Below are positions 25,792 to 35,224 of a stretch of 64,000 nucleotides of DNA, piece after piece (position 1 is the stretch's first letter; every line of letters begins with the position of its first letter). The translations under genes and the position numbers were made by a program. The stretch spans positions 1 through 64,000 of the forward strand of contig JAJPKN010000052.1 of the NCBI GenBank assembly GCA_021323695.1, in the 5' to 3' direction. Origin of the DNA: Actinomycetota bacterium. GTDB taxonomy: Bacteria > Actinomycetota > Acidimicrobiia > Acidimicrobiales > Palsa-688. Below the pieces are notes generated by a model, which did not search any database, was not told where the DNA came from, and saw only the letters and a list, made by a program, of their open reading frames with translations.

Positions 25792-26769
25792 ATGCTGGTA
25801 ACAGTGGACACCTTGGACATCATCCGCCAGCTTGAGGCCGACCCGGCTCTGCGCGCCCAGCTGCGGGCTGTCCTACTGGGCGACGAGTTCTTGGGGCTCC
25901 CCGGCCAGGTCGGCCGGCTGGAGGCTGCCGTTCAGCGCCTGGCCGAGGCCCAGGCCCGCACCGACGCCCGGCTGGAGCGGTTGGAGGCTGCCGTTGAGCG
26001 CCTGGCCGAGGCCCAGGCCCGCACCGACGCCAACGTCGCCGCCCTGGCCGAGGCCCAGGTCCGCACCGACGCCAACGTCGCCGCCCTGGCCGAGGCCCAG
26101 GTCCGCACCGACGCCAACGTCGCCGCCCTGGCCGAGCGGGTCGGCCGGCTGGAGGCTGCCGTTGAGCGGCTGGCCGAGGCCCAGGCCCGCACCGACGCCC
26201 GGCTGGAGCGGTTGGAGGCTGCCGTTGAGCGGCTGGCCGAGGCCCAGGCCCGCACCGACGCCAACGTCGGCGCCCTGGCCGAGCGGGTCGGCCGGCTGGA
26301 GCTTGGCCAGGAGCGCCTGGAGGAGGGCTTGCGCCGGCTGGAGCAGCGCCACGACGAGCTGCGCACCGAGGTTGGGCGGCTGTCGGCCGTGGTCGGTGGG
26401 ACGGTCGAAGAGGACGCAGCCTCCCTCATTGAAACGGTGCTCGCGCGCAAAGGCTGGGTGCTCATCGAAGCTCCCCACGCCGTGGATGTGGACGGTGAGC
26501 TGGACGTGCTGGCCCGGGCCCAGGACGGCGAGGGGAGGCCGGTCACCGTTCTGGCAGAGGCAAAGGTGCGCCTGCGCCCGGCGGACGTGCGCCGGTTCGG
26601 GGGTTCGCTCCAAGGCCTGTTGAGAGCCGCCGGCATAAGCGGCGACCACCTGGGCTACGTCTACGGGTTGCGAGTGTACAGCGGCTCCGAAGATGCCGCC
26701 CGGGAGCTCGGCCTTGGGGTGCTGAGCTACGACGGGGAGCGAGTCGAGCCCGTGCGGCAGACTGCCTGA
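25792..26769 (+). CDS. Coiled-coil repeat protein with PD-(D/E)xK nuclease-like C-terminus
   Basis: Protein of 325 residues. Residues 45-205 are repeats built on AEAQxRTDAxVAAL and RLEAAVERLAEAQ, a long coiled coil with a 14-residue period. The last 120 residues have GELDVLAR followed by VLAEAKVRL, matching the Asp...Glu-x-Lys spacing of restriction-like nuclease folds. Similar coiled-coil plus nuclease-like proteins are widespread in thermophiles and cyanobacteria without a known role. GTG 25783 is an alternative start. No signal peptide, so cytoplasmic. It has no operon partner. Nuclease activity is inferred only. Confidence 0.75.
   Translation: MLVTVDTLDIIRQLEADPALRAQLRAVLLGDEFLGLPGQVGRLEAAVQRLAEAQARTDARLERLEAAVERLAEAQARTDANVAALAEAQVRTDANVAALAEAQVRTDANVAALAERVGRLEAAVERLAEAQARTDARLERLEAAVERLAEAQARTDANVGALAERVGRLELGQERLEEGLRRLEQRHDELRTEVGRLSAVVGGTVEEDAASLIETVLARKGWVLIEAPHAVDVDGELDVLARAQDGEGRPVTVLAEAKVRLRPADVRRFGGSLQGLLRAAGISGDHLGYVYGLRVYSGSEDAARELGLGVLSYDGERVEPVRQTA
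25915..26300 (+). repeat. Tandem coding repeats (42-bp unit and larger copies)
   Basis: Units around GCCGAGGCCCAGGCCCGCAC recur every 42 or 63 bases inside the coiled-coil gene, and a block of about 100 bases is repeated almost exactly. The repeats are coding and in frame, so their number can change without breaking the protein. Confidence 0.85.
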
Positions 26770-26908
26770 CCTGACCGTGGGCGGCTGAGCCTGCCGGCCC
26801 AGGTTGTCGGCCAGGCCCGGGCGGTGCTTCAGCTGGAGCGGGGCCGCCCTGTCCCCCGGCCCGATGGGCTCCACCGGAGGGGGCCGTCACTGTCGCCCCG
26901 GTACGGGC

Positions 26909-28378
26909 TCACCTGGACGCCAGGGCCGGGGCCGAGCCGGTTGCCCGGACCAGGTCGGCGATGCGGCGGTTGGCTTCGGCCAGGTCGAAGTGCTCAGGGT
27001 CGAAGCCGCCCCCAGCCCACTCCAGGTAGTGGTCGTGCTCCTCGTCGGAAGGGTCGGAAATGGCAACCAGGAACTCCTGGTACCCGGGGGTGCCGCCCAC
27101 GTCCTCGGGAGGGCAGGCCCGCTCCCCGCCTGTGCAGCGGGGGAAGTCCTCCCCGGGCAACGCCGGGCGGACGGCCTGCACGCTGATGGTGTGCTGCCAG
27201 TCGTCGCCGAAGTCGTAGACGTAGCTGAAGCTTTGGCCCTCTGGCGCGACGTCGGCCAGGCGGTACCGGCGCTCGTCTTCAGGCGGGCCGTCCCAGCCCT
27301 CGCCGTCGTCCACCCCGTAGCGCTTGTCCCCGACGCTGATCTCGTGCAGGTGGTAACCCTGCCAACCCATGGCCTCCTGCACGACCAGGTGGAGGCCGGC
27401 GAGCGACAGCGATGAGGGGACAGCCAGGCTGCGCCAGATCTCAGGCTCGACGTCGTCCAGGCTCACTCTCAGCTCGTGGACGCTGGCGGTGGGCGGGCAG
27501 AGGGACGGCGCGTAGACCTGAGGGGCGCGGCCGGAGATGGCCAAACGGGGGACCAGCCACAACCCCACCGGCGTCGGGACGAGCGGTTGCCTGTGATCGG
27601 CTGGGCCGCTCCCGCCTGGGAGCAGCCGCAGGCGTGGCCCGGTGGAGCTGACCGCCGCCGCTGGCGAGCCGGGTTGCTCGTCCGGGCTACCCGGTGGCGG
27701 CTGGAGGATGCCTGCCAGCTCGAGCAGCTGCACGGTCTGGGACAGGTCGTGGTCGAGCAGGCCGCGCAGCTTGGCCTCCTCGGCCCAGGGCTCGGGCCAG
27801 CGGTAGTGGCGGTGCATGTAGGAGGTCAGCTGGCTGAGCGCCTCGGGGTAGCCGAGCGGGCCTTCGGCCAGGCGGAGCAAGAGGCTCGGGAAAGCACTGT
27901 CGACCGCCTCGGCCGCGCCGGCCGGCCCATCGCCGTAGTAACCGGCCAAAGGCCCCAAGGCCATCAGGGCGTCAGCCGAGCGCTGGAGGCGCTGGGCAGC
28001 AGAGAGCTGTGCCCAGCTGGCCGTCTGGCGCAACCGGCCGTGCTCCTTGCGGACCACGCCGGCCCGCAGCGCCCAGCGCAGGCTGAAGCTGAGGTCGGGC
28101 AGTTCTGCAGCCGAGCGGGTACGCCAGGTGCGCCCGCCGACCTCCGGGCCGAGGTGGTCACCCAAGCCCATGGCCCCCACCAGCTCCCGGGCGTCAGCCA
28201 GGGTGGGGTGGCCGGCCTGGGTCAACTTGCGGCCCGGACCGTAGAAAGACGCCAGCACCTCGAAGCGCCTGAGCACAGGCACCTGGGCGATAGCGGCCTG
28301 CAAGTCGGCAGGGAGGTCTTCGGTGCGCCGGGTGGGCTTGGGCGTGGCTGGTCGTCGGGCGGGGGAGGGCGCGGCCAT
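26909..28378 (-). CDS. pRiA4b ORF-3-like protein
   Basis: Protein of 489 residues. The C-terminal 170 residues match the PRiA4_ORF3 domain: VHELRVSLDDVEPEIWRSL, then VQEAMGWQGYHLHEI, SYVYDFGDDWQH and CTGGERACPPEDVGG. The N-terminal 290 residues include a predicted helical region seen in longer family members, without a known activity. Proteins of this family occur on plasmids and beside mobile elements, but their function is unknown. Met at 28378 is preferred to an upstream start whose extra residues are encoded by repeat DNA. It is convergent with the coiled-coil gene. Confidence 0.8.
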   Translation of the reverse strand: MAAPSPARRPATPKPTRRTEDLPADLQAAIAQVPVLRRFEVLASFYGPGRKLTQAGHPTLADARELVGAMGLGDHLGPEVGGRTWRTRSAAELPDLSFSLRWALRAGVVRKEHGRLRQTASWAQLSAAQRLQRSADALMALGPLAGYYGDGPAGAAEAVDSAFPSLLLRLAEGPLGYPEALSQLTSYMHRHYRWPEPWAEEAKLRGLLDHDLSQTVQLLELAGILQPPPGSPDEQPGSPAAAVSSTGPRLRLLPGGSGPADHRQPLVPTPVGLWLVPRLAISGRAPQVYAPSLCPPTASVHELRVSLDDVEPEIWRSLAVPSSLSLAGLHLVVQEAMGWQGYHLHEISVGDKRYGVDDGEGWDGPPEDERRYRLADVAPEGQSFSYVYDFGDDWQHTISVQAVRPALPGEDFPRCTGGERACPPEDVGGTPGYQEFLVAISDPSDEEHDHYLEWAGGGFDPEHFDLAEANRRIADLVRATGSAPALASR

Positions 28379-28425
28379 GCCCCAATCATGCACCCCCAGG
28401 AACTGCCCGGCGAGCCCCCGGTGGG

Positions 28426-28503
28426 GGCGAGCCCGGGTGAGCGGGTGGGCCGGCCCGGGTGAGCGGGTGAGCAAGCCCGGGCGAGCGGGTGAGCCGGCCC
28501 GGG
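28426..28503. repeat. About four copies of a 20-22-bp unit
   Basis: CCCGGGTGAGCGGGTGAGC-like units recur with small changes between the pRiA4b-like gene and the glycosyltransferase at 28551. Non-coding as far as can be seen. Too few and too similar in spacing-free tandem form to be CRISPR. Confidence 0.7.
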
Positions 28504-28550
28504 GGCAGGGAGGACGTTGCAGAAGGCTGCCCGGGTGGAGCGACGGCCCG

Positions 28551-29684
28551 TCAGCTGCCGAGCAGCTCCCGGTACAGCTGGCGGTGGTCTTCCACGAGGC
28601 GGGCCTGGCCGAAGCGCTGGGCGACCCGTCGGCGGCCTTCGGCCGCCATGCGGGCTGCTTCCTGAGGGTGCGCCAGGGCCTTGGCTAGGAGCCCAGCCAG
28701 CGCCGAGGGGTCGGCCGAGGGGCACAGCCAGCCGGTCTCGCCGTCTTGGACCACATGGCGCACGCCCCCGACGTCGGTGGCCACCACCGGCCGGGCAGCG
28801 GCCAGGGCCTCGATCAGCGCTACCGGGGTGCCCTCGTTGCGGCTGGAGAGCACCACCACGTCCAAGTCGGCCAGCACTCCGGGCATGTCGTGCTGCCAGC
28901 CGGTGAAATGCACGCGGCCGGCGATGCCGAGGCTCCGGGCGGCGGCCTCCAGGGAGGGGCGCAGCTCGCCGTCGCCCACCACGGCCAGGTGGGCCTCCGG
29001 CGTCTGGGCCAGCGCGGCGAACAAGGTGGCGTGGTCCTTGATGGGCACCAGGCGCCCGACCACCCCAACCAGGGGCACGTCGGGGCCCAGGCCGAGCAAG
29101 GAGCGCAGCCGCCCGCTCGGGCCTGCCACCTTCAGGTGGGCGTCCAGGTCCAGGCCCAAGGGGACCACCCGGTACTGGCCGGCCCGGCCCACCCCAAGGG
29201 CCAACAGCTCGTCGCGGACCTCGGGGCTGACCGCGACCAGGACGTCGGTCCACCTGGCTAACAGCCGTTCCAGCTCCAGGAAGGCGCGCTGTCGGGCGGC
29301 CCCGAAGTAGCCCTGCAGGACGTGGCCGTGGAAGGTGTGCACCAGCTTGGGGCGCGGGCGCAGGCTCAGCGCCGCCAGCCGGCCGATGGCGCCGGCCTTG
29401 GCCATATGGGTATGGACGAGGCGGGGCCGGGCCTGGTGGAGCAGCCGTCTCACAGCGACCAGGCCCCGCAGGTCGGTGAGCGGGCGGACGGGGCGCACCA
29501 AGGGCACCCTTTCCACCCGTACCGATGGGTCGGAAAGCTCGCCTTCGTGGGCGGGCGGCTGGCCGGCCACGAGCAAGGTGGGGAGCTCGTCGGCCAGGGC
29601 CTTGGTGAGCAGGAGCGCCTGGCGGGCGGGCCCGCCGATGTTCAAGCGGGTGATGAGCCGGACGACTGAGCAAGGTGCCGTCAC
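28551..29684 (-). CDS. GT4-family glycosyltransferase
   Basis: GT-B glycosyltransferase of 377 residues. The N-terminus ITRLNIGGPARQ and HTHMAKAG are acceptor-domain markers. VGVVGRLVPIKDHATL and the donor-site SSRNEGTPVALIEALA (two Glu spaced by seven) are in the C-terminal domain. It would add a sugar to a lipid-linked or growing polysaccharide chain at the inner membrane face. GTG 29684 is chosen because it follows the upstream gene's stop; longer starts overlap it by about 60 bases. It ends the three-gene minus-strand group that begins at 31961. Confidence 0.87.
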   Translation of the reverse strand: MTAPCSVVRLITRLNIGGPARQALLLTKALADELPTLLVAGQPPAHEGELSDPSVRVERVPLVRPVRPLTDLRGLVAVRRLLHQARPRLVHTHMAKAGAIGRLAALSLRPRPKLVHTFHGHVLQGYFGAARQRAFLELERLLARWTDVLVAVSPEVRDELLALGVGRAGQYRVVPLGLDLDAHLKVAGPSGRLRSLLGLGPDVPLVGVVGRLVPIKDHATLFAALAQTPEAHLAVVGDGELRPSLEAAARSLGIAGRVHFTGWQHDMPGVLADLDVVVLSSRNEGTPVALIEALAAARPVVATDVGGVRHVVQDGETGWLCPSADPSALAGLLAKALAHPQEAARMAAEGRRRVAQRFGQARLVEDHRQLYRELLGS

Positions 29685-29715
29685 CGGGGCCGTGGGAGGG
29701 GACGACCGAGCAGGC

Positions 29716-30993
29716 TCAGAGGTACTCGACGCGGCCTCCCCGGCAGCGGTGGCGGGTGTCGAGCACGTAGCGGGCACTGGACGCCACCAGGTCGTAGTCG
29801 ACGTCGTCGTGGTCGGTCAGCACCACCACCGCGTCCGCCGCCTCTAGCTCGTCCTCGGTGAGCCGGGCACGGGCCAGGCGGGCGCCGGTGGTGTGGGCAG
29901 CCAGGTCGTCTGGGCCTATGTGGTCGTCCACGTAGCGCACGTCGGCCCCGAGGTGGGCCAGGCGCTGGGCGACGGCGAGGGCGGGCGACTCGCGCATGTC
30001 GGAGGTGTTGGGCTTGTAGGCCAGGCCGAGCAGCAGCAGCCGGCTGCCGTTGAAGGCCCGCTTCTGGCGGTTGAGGGCCATGCCCAGGCGCTGGACCACG
30101 TAGTCGGGCATGTGGTCGTTCACGTCGTTGGCCAGCTCTACGAAGCGGAAGCTGCGGCCAAGGGAGGTCTTCACGTGCCAGGACAGGTAGCTGGGGTCGA
30201 TAGGCAGGCAGTGGCCGCCCACGCCGGGACCGGGGTTGAAGCGCATGAAGCCGAACGGCTTGGTCGCGGCCGCGTCGAGCGCCTCCCACACGTCGACGCC
30301 GAGGTCGGCGGCGAACATGGCGATCTCGTTGACCAGGGCCACGTTCACGTGGCGGAAGGTGTTCTCGATGAGCTTGGTGAGCTCCGCCTCCCGGGGGCGG
30401 GAAACCGGGACCGTCTTGGCCACCAAGGTGTCGTAGAAGCCCTGCACCGCGGCCAGGGAGGAACCGTTCACGCCGGAGACGACCTTGGGCGTGTCGACCA
30501 GGCCGAAGTGGCGGTTGCCGGGGTCGATGCGCTCGGGGCTGTAGCCCAGGTGGAAGTCTTGGCCGGCCACCAGGCCGCTGCCTTGTCCCAACAGCCCCGC
30601 CAGCAGCTCCTCGGTCGTGCCCGGGTAGGTCGTCGACTCCAGCACCACCACCGCCCCGGGCTTTAGGTGACCGGCCAGGGTACGGCCCGCCTCCTCGATG
30701 TAGGACAGGTCCGGGATGCCCTCTTTGAGCGGGGTCGGCACCGTGACCAGGGCGAAGTCGAAGCCCTCCAGGCGGCCGGGGTCGGTCGTCGGCAGGTAGC
30801 GGCCGGTGGCCAGGGCCTGGGACAGCTGCGCCGAGGCTATGTCCTCCACGTAGGAGTCGGCCGCGGCCAACCGGGACACCCGCCTGGGGTCCACGTCGTA
30901 GCCCACCACCTGGTAGCCGACCTCGACCGCCCGCACCGCCAGGGGCAGGCCCACGTAGCCCTGGCCGACGACCACGACCTTGGCGGGGGGCAT
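29716..30993 (-). CDS. Nucleotide-sugar 6-dehydrogenase (UDP-ManNAc/GlcNAc type)
   Basis: NAD-dependent dehydrogenase of 425 residues that oxidises a UDP-sugar C6 twice to the uronate. It has the NAD motif GQGYVGLPLA, the family block PTPLKEG, ESTTYPGTTEE, the catalytic Cys in GVGGHCLPIDP, and LGLAYKPNTSDMRESP in the C-terminal domain. It resembles WecC/WbpA/TviB-type enzymes more than UDP-glucose dehydrogenase. With the WecB-like epimerase at 40449, UDP-ManNAcA is a reasonable product. ATG at 30993, 32 bases after the epimerase stop. Confidence 0.88.
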   Translation of the reverse strand: MPPAKVVVVGQGYVGLPLAVRAVEVGYQVVGYDVDPRRVSRLAAADSYVEDIASAQLSQALATGRYLPTTDPGRLEGFDFALVTVPTPLKEGIPDLSYIEEAGRTLAGHLKPGAVVVLESTTYPGTTEELLAGLLGQGSGLVAGQDFHLGYSPERIDPGNRHFGLVDTPKVVSGVNGSSLAAVQGFYDTLVAKTVPVSRPREAELTKLIENTFRHVNVALVNEIAMFAADLGVDVWEALDAAATKPFGFMRFNPGPGVGGHCLPIDPSYLSWHVKTSLGRSFRFVELANDVNDHMPDYVVQRLGMALNRQKRAFNGSRLLLLGLAYKPNTSDMRESPALAVAQRLAHLGADVRYVDDHIGPDDLAAHTTGARLARARLTEDELEAADAVVVLTDHDDVDYDLVASSARYVLDTRHRCRGGRVEYL

Positions 30994-31025
30994 GCCCAGA
31001 TGGTTGCCCAGCGGGCCCTCCAGCG

Positions 31026-31961
31026 TCAAGACGGGGCCCAGGTGCTGGCCCACTCCACCGTGCGCCGCAGGCCCTCTTCCAGGCCCACTTTCGGCTCGAA
31101 ACCAAGCGCTGCTCGGGCTGCGGTTATGTCCGCCAGGCTGTGGCGGACGTCGCCGGGACGAGCCTCTAGGTGGCGCGCCTGGGGCACCACGCCCATCACC
31201 CGGCCCAGGGTGGCCAGCAGCTCTACCAGGGTGTGGGAACGGCCGTAGGCGATGTTGAGCACCCGGCCGGCTACTGCCTCCGCGGGGGCACTGGCAGCGG
31301 CCAGGTTGGCGTCCACCACGTCGGTGACGAAGGTGAAGTCGCGGCTTTGCTGGCCGTCCCCGTAGATGACCGGCGGTTGGCCTCGGGACAGGGCTTGTAC
31401 GAAAAGAGGCACGGCGGCGGCGTAGCGCGAGCCCGGTCGCTGGCCGGGCCCGTACACGTTGAAGTAGCGGAGGGCCACGGCCTCCAGGCCGTGCAGTTGG
31501 GCGAAGACGCGGCAGTAGTGCTCGGCGGCCAGCTTCGACACGGCGTAGGGCGAACGCGGCCAGCACGGCTCGGTCTCCTTGCTGGGCAGGGTGCCGGTCC
31601 CCCCGTAGACGCTGCTCGAGGACGAGGCCACGACGCGTCGGACGCCGTTTTCGCGCGCTGCCTGGAGCACGCACAGCGTCCCTTGGGTGTTGACCCAGTT
31701 GGTGGCCAGGGGGTCGTCCAGGGACCTCGGCACCGAGGTGTGCGCAGCCAGGTGGAACACGACCTGCACGCCGCGGGAGGCCTTGCGGACCAAGCGCTCA
31801 TCGGTGACATCCCCCTCGACCAGCTCGGCCCGGTCGCTGACGTTGCCCTTGAGGCCGGTCGAGAAGTTGTCCAGCACACGGACGTTGTCGCCCCGTTCGA
31901 CCAAGCGGGCCACCAGGTTGGAGCCGATGAAGCCGGCACCCCCGGTGACTAAGACGTCCAT
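31026..31961 (-). CDS. NAD-dependent nucleotide-sugar epimerase (extended SDR)
   Basis: Extended SDR of 311 residues with TGGAGFIG at the start, HLAAHTSVP, catalytic Ser in SSSSSVYGG, Tyr-x-x-x-Lys in YAVSK, and GPGQRPGS. It resembles UDP-glucose/UDP-GlcNAc 4-epimerases such as WbpP. Met at 31961 begins the Rossmann strand and has an AGAGGGG site. It is divergent from the AsnB gene at 32009 and is the first gene of the minus-strand group with the dehydrogenase and glycosyltransferase. Confidence 0.87.
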   Translation of the reverse strand: MDVLVTGGAGFIGSNLVARLVERGDNVRVLDNFSTGLKGNVSDRAELVEGDVTDERLVRKASRGVQVVFHLAAHTSVPRSLDDPLATNWVNTQGTLCVLQAARENGVRRVVASSSSSVYGGTGTLPSKETEPCWPRSPYAVSKLAAEHYCRVFAQLHGLEAVALRYFNVYGPGQRPGSRYAAAVPLFVQALSRGQPPVIYGDGQQSRDFTFVTDVVDANLAAASAPAEAVAGRVLNIAYGRSHTLVELLATLGRVMGVVPQARHLEARPGDVRHSLADITAARAALGFEPKVGLEEGLRRTVEWASTWAPS

Positions 31962-32008
31962 GTTCCCCTCTCGGCCACGGCCAGCCACGTTAGCGTTAGC
32001 CTGGCAGG

Positions 32009-33880
32009 GTGTGCGGGATAGCGGGCACCGTGGGCCTAGGCGCGTCCGAAGACGTGGTGCGCAGGCAGCTACGGTGCCTGGAGCACCGCGGCCCCGATGC
32101 CATGGGCGTTTTCTCGTCGGGGCCGGGGAGCGTGGGCGAGGCTCGGCTGGCGGTGGTCGACCTGGTGACGGGCGACCCCCCGGTGGCCTCCGAGCAGGGC
32201 AGGGTAGGCGCCGTACTGAACGGCGAGATCTACAACTTCAAGGAGCTGCGCCGGGAGCTGCTAGCCGCCGGCCATAGGCTCACTACGCAGGGCGACACCG
32301 AAGTGGTGGCCCACCTGGCAGAATCCCTGGGGCCGGTGGAGCTGGCCCGGCGCCTGGACGGCATGTTCGCCTTTGCCACCTGGGACGGCCTGCGCCACCG
32401 CCTGGTGCTGGGCCGCGACCGGCTGGGCAAAAAGCCCCTGTACTACTGGACAAATGGCGCCGTCTTGGTGTTCGCCAGCGAGGTCAAGGCGGTGCTGGCT
32501 CACCCTGGCACTCCCTGCCGCTTGGCCCCGGAAGCCCTGCCTACTTACTTGACGTTCGGCTACGTGCCTGACCCGGGTACCTTCTTCGAAGGGATCTCCA
32601 GTGTCCCTCCGGCCCATGTCCTGGTCTTCGAGCCTGGCCAGCCGCTGCGGCTGGAGCGCTACTGGGCGCCGGCCGCGCCCGGCATGGGCGATGTCAGCCC
32701 CCTGGAGCTGGCCCTGGACGAGGCGGCCAGAGCGGTGCGGTCCAAGCTGTCGGCGGCCGTGCAGCGCCGGCTGGTGGCCGACGTCCCAGTAGGTGCCTTC
32801 TTGAGCGGGGGCGTGGACTCTTCCAGCGTGGTGGCCCTGATGGCGGGCTCTTTGGCCGGTCCGGTGCCTACTTTCACCATCGGCTTCAACGACCGGGAGG
32901 GCTTCGACGAGCGTTCTTATGCCCGGCTGGTGGCCCGGCGCTACAAGACCGACCATACCGAGCTGGTTGTGCACCCTGATGCCACCAGCTTGGTGGAACG
33001 GCTGGTCTGGCACTACGACCAGCCCTTTGGCGACTCGAGCGCCCTCCCCAGCTTCTTGTTGTCGGAGCTGGCCCGCAGGCACGTGACAGTGGCCTTGTCT
33101 GGCGACGGCGGCGACGAGCTGTTCGCCGGCTACGAGCGCTTCGCGGCCGCGTTGGCCCTGGAGCGCCTGCAACGGCTGCCGGTGCGGCTGAGGGAGGGCT
33201 TGGGCAGGCTCGCCTCTGGTGTGCCACCCGCGGCCCTGCCCGGCCGGGCCCGGCGCGCCCAACGCTTGCTTGGTGCCGCCGGCCTCCCGGTGCTAGAGGC
33301 CTACCTGTCCTGGGCCCGCTGCGTCCCCGCCCGCTGGCAGCAAGAGCTGTTGGCTGACGGCTGGCAGCGGGTGGTGGAGGGCTACCGGCGGGTGTGGGAC
33401 CGCAGCCGAGGGGCTGAGCTCCTGGACCGCCTCATGCTGCTCAACCTGGAGACCTACCTTCCCTATGACCTGCTGGCCAAGGTCGACCGGACGTCCATGG
33501 CCCACGGGTTGGAGGTGCGTTCCCCTTTTTTGGACACGGCTTTGGTCGAGCTCGCCCTTCGCCTCCCGCCGCAGGCCAAGCTACGCGGCTTGTCGCAAAA
33601 AAGGGCCCTGAAGCTCGCGGTTTCGGACCTCCTCCCACCCCAGGTGCTGCACCGGCCCAAGCGCGGCTTTGGGGTGCCCCTCACCCGTTGGTTCCGAGAG
33701 GACCTCCGTCCCTATGTAGAAGCCCGGCTCCTCGACCCAGGTGCCCGGGTGCGGGCATACCTGCAGCCAGCGGCAGTGGACGGCCTCGTCGGCGGGCACC
33801 TGTCGGGCACCGCCGACCACCGTGACGCCCTCTGGGCCCTGCTGACCCTGGAGGAGTTCCTTCGCAAGCAGGGCTGGTGA
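32009..33880 (+). CDS. asnB: Asparagine-synthase-type amidotransferase 1
   Basis: Protein of 623 residues with an N-terminal glutaminase domain (GTG start then Cys2-Gly-Ile-Ala, the nucleophile, and NGEIYNF) and a C-terminal ATP-dependent synthase domain with the PPi loop FLSGGVDSSSV. Relatives make asparagine, but in polysaccharide clusters they amidate uronic acid carboxyl groups. GTG 32009 is required to place the catalytic Cys second. It stands alone in its direction, 48 bases from a divergent epimerase. The presence of two more paralogues favours a polysaccharide role. Confidence 0.9.
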   Translation: MCGIAGTVGLGASEDVVRRQLRCLEHRGPDAMGVFSSGPGSVGEARLAVVDLVTGDPPVASEQGRVGAVLNGEIYNFKELRRELLAAGHRLTTQGDTEVVAHLAESLGPVELARRLDGMFAFATWDGLRHRLVLGRDRLGKKPLYYWTNGAVLVFASEVKAVLAHPGTPCRLAPEALPTYLTFGYVPDPGTFFEGISSVPPAHVLVFEPGQPLRLERYWAPAAPGMGDVSPLELALDEAARAVRSKLSAAVQRRLVADVPVGAFLSGGVDSSSVVALMAGSLAGPVPTFTIGFNDREGFDERSYARLVARRYKTDHTELVVHPDATSLVERLVWHYDQPFGDSSALPSFLLSELARRHVTVALSGDGGDELFAGYERFAAALALERLQRLPVRLREGLGRLASGVPPAALPGRARRAQRLLGAAGLPVLEAYLSWARCVPARWQQELLADGWQRVVEGYRRVWDRSRGAELLDRLMLLNLETYLPYDLLAKVDRTSMAHGLEVRSPFLDTALVELALRLPPQAKLRGLSQKRALKLAVSDLLPPQVLHRPKRGFGVPLTRWFREDLRPYVEARLLDPGARVRAYLQPAAVDGLVGGHLSGTADHRDALWALLTLEEFLRKQGW

Positions 33881-33998
33881 GCGGCCTCGGCAAGCAGGGC
33901 AGGTGAACGGCTTCGGGTGAGCTCGGCGGTGGCACTGGTGGCGCAGTGGCGGCTCAATGGTGGCGTCAGGCAGGCACATGCGTCGGGCAGGCACTGCG

Positions 33999-35210
33999 TC
34001 AGGGGTTGCTGGCGGCCTCGACAGCTGCCAGCAAGGCCCGGTAGCTCGCTTCCCAAGAATGCTCCCGGGCGAAGCGGCGCCCGGCTGCGCCCAGGGCCGG
34101 GGCGGAGCCAAGGGCTTGGGCCAGCAGCCCGGCGAACTGCCGCGGTTCGGCGCACAGGAGGGCAGGGCTGGCCAGCCGGCGGAGGACGGCCGACTCCGTT
34201 GCCACCACCGGCAGGCCCGCGGCCATGTACTCGTACAGCTTGAGGGGGTTGACGTGGTCCACCAGCGCGCCGTAGCGAGCCCGGTCAAACGGTATGAGGC
34301 CGACGTCCGCGGCGGCCAGGTAGCTCGGGACGTCCCGGTAGGGCCGTTCCCCGAGCAGGTGGAGGTTGGGCCGGGAGGCCAGCCGGCGGCGGGCAGGGCG
34401 CTCGGGGCCGACGAGCACGAACGAGACGTCGGGCAGCTGCTCAGCCAGTTGGCCCACCAGGTCGAAGTCGAACCACTCCCGCAAAGAGCCCACGTAGATG
34501 GCGATGGGCCTTGGCAGGCGGGCCAGGTCGGCCGGCACTGGGCCGGGGTTGGCGAAGTGGCCGAAGTCGACCCCGTGGGGCAGGTGCAAGACCGCCTTAC
34601 CTGGCGCCAGGTGGCGCGCCACGGGGACCAGCTCGGCGGTGGTCACCGCCACCATGTCCACCCGCTGGGCCAGCTCCGCCTCGAGCACCGCCAGCTGCTC
34701 GGTCGATGAGGCAAAGCCAGGGTTGTAGTCTGTCATCCGGTACACGCTGGTAGCGGGTGCCAGTGCGCCCAGTATGAACGCCCCCAACACCGAGTCGATC
34801 ACGGCCAGGTCCGGCCGGGAGAAGCCCAGCGAGCGCAGCTCCTTGGCCACGGGCGGCACCGTGAAGCGCCACCAGTCGCGCAGCACCCACGGGTACCTGA
34901 GCCCCACCACCGACGACAGGGGAAGGACGGTCATGGGCATGAACTGGGTGACCCCGGTGGCCTCGTCGCGCTGGCCCCTGTGCCACCAGGCGGCCAGGCG
35001 GCTGCGGTGGTCCGGGCTCCGAGGGACGGCCAGGGCGTGGAAAGGGGTGACCGGAGTGGACAAAAAGAGCACCCTCCAGCCGTCCCTGGCGAACAGCCGG
35101 GCGTAATGGTGGGCGCTTACCTGTACCGCGGAGCGGTAGTGGTGGGCAGAGCAGACCACCACGCTGCGCCCGGCCGGGAGCCCCTGTGAGCGGGCCGAGG
35201 TCGGGGTCAC
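33999..35210 (-). CDS. Glycosyltransferase (GT-B fold)
   Basis: Protein of 403 residues. The N-terminal half is variable (VVVCSAHHYRSAVQVSAHHY); the C-terminal half has the donor-site pattern VYVGSLREWFDF-like region, then LIPFDRARYGAL and NPLKLYEYMAAGLPVVATE with the family Glu pair. Probable sugar transfer in polysaccharide assembly; donor unknown. GTG 35210 is used; it is divergent from the next gene with only 14 bases between starts. Confidence 0.8.
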   Translation of the reverse strand: MTPTSARSQGLPAGRSVVVCSAHHYRSAVQVSAHHYARLFARDGWRVLFLSTPVTPFHALAVPRSPDHRSRLAAWWHRGQRDEATGVTQFMPMTVLPLSSVVGLRYPWVLRDWWRFTVPPVAKELRSLGFSRPDLAVIDSVLGAFILGALAPATSVYRMTDYNPGFASSTEQLAVLEAELAQRVDMVAVTTAELVPVARHLAPGKAVLHLPHGVDFGHFANPGPVPADLARLPRPIAIYVGSLREWFDFDLVGQLAEQLPDVSFVLVGPERPARRRLASRPNLHLLGERPYRDVPSYLAAADVGLIPFDRARYGALVDHVNPLKLYEYMAAGLPVVATESAVLRRLASPALLCAEPRQFAGLLAQALGSAPALGAAGRRFAREHSWEASYRALLAAVEAASNP

Positions 35211-35224
35211 CGGGTGAGCCCCCG

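Noticed and set aside
25915-26300. Regular repeats resembling an array
   Set aside because: Units are adjacent, in frame and encode coiled coil; there are no unique spacers, so not CRISPR.
28426-28503. Short repeats near 28.4 kb as CRISPR
   Set aside because: Direct tandem units without spacers and no cas genes nearby.
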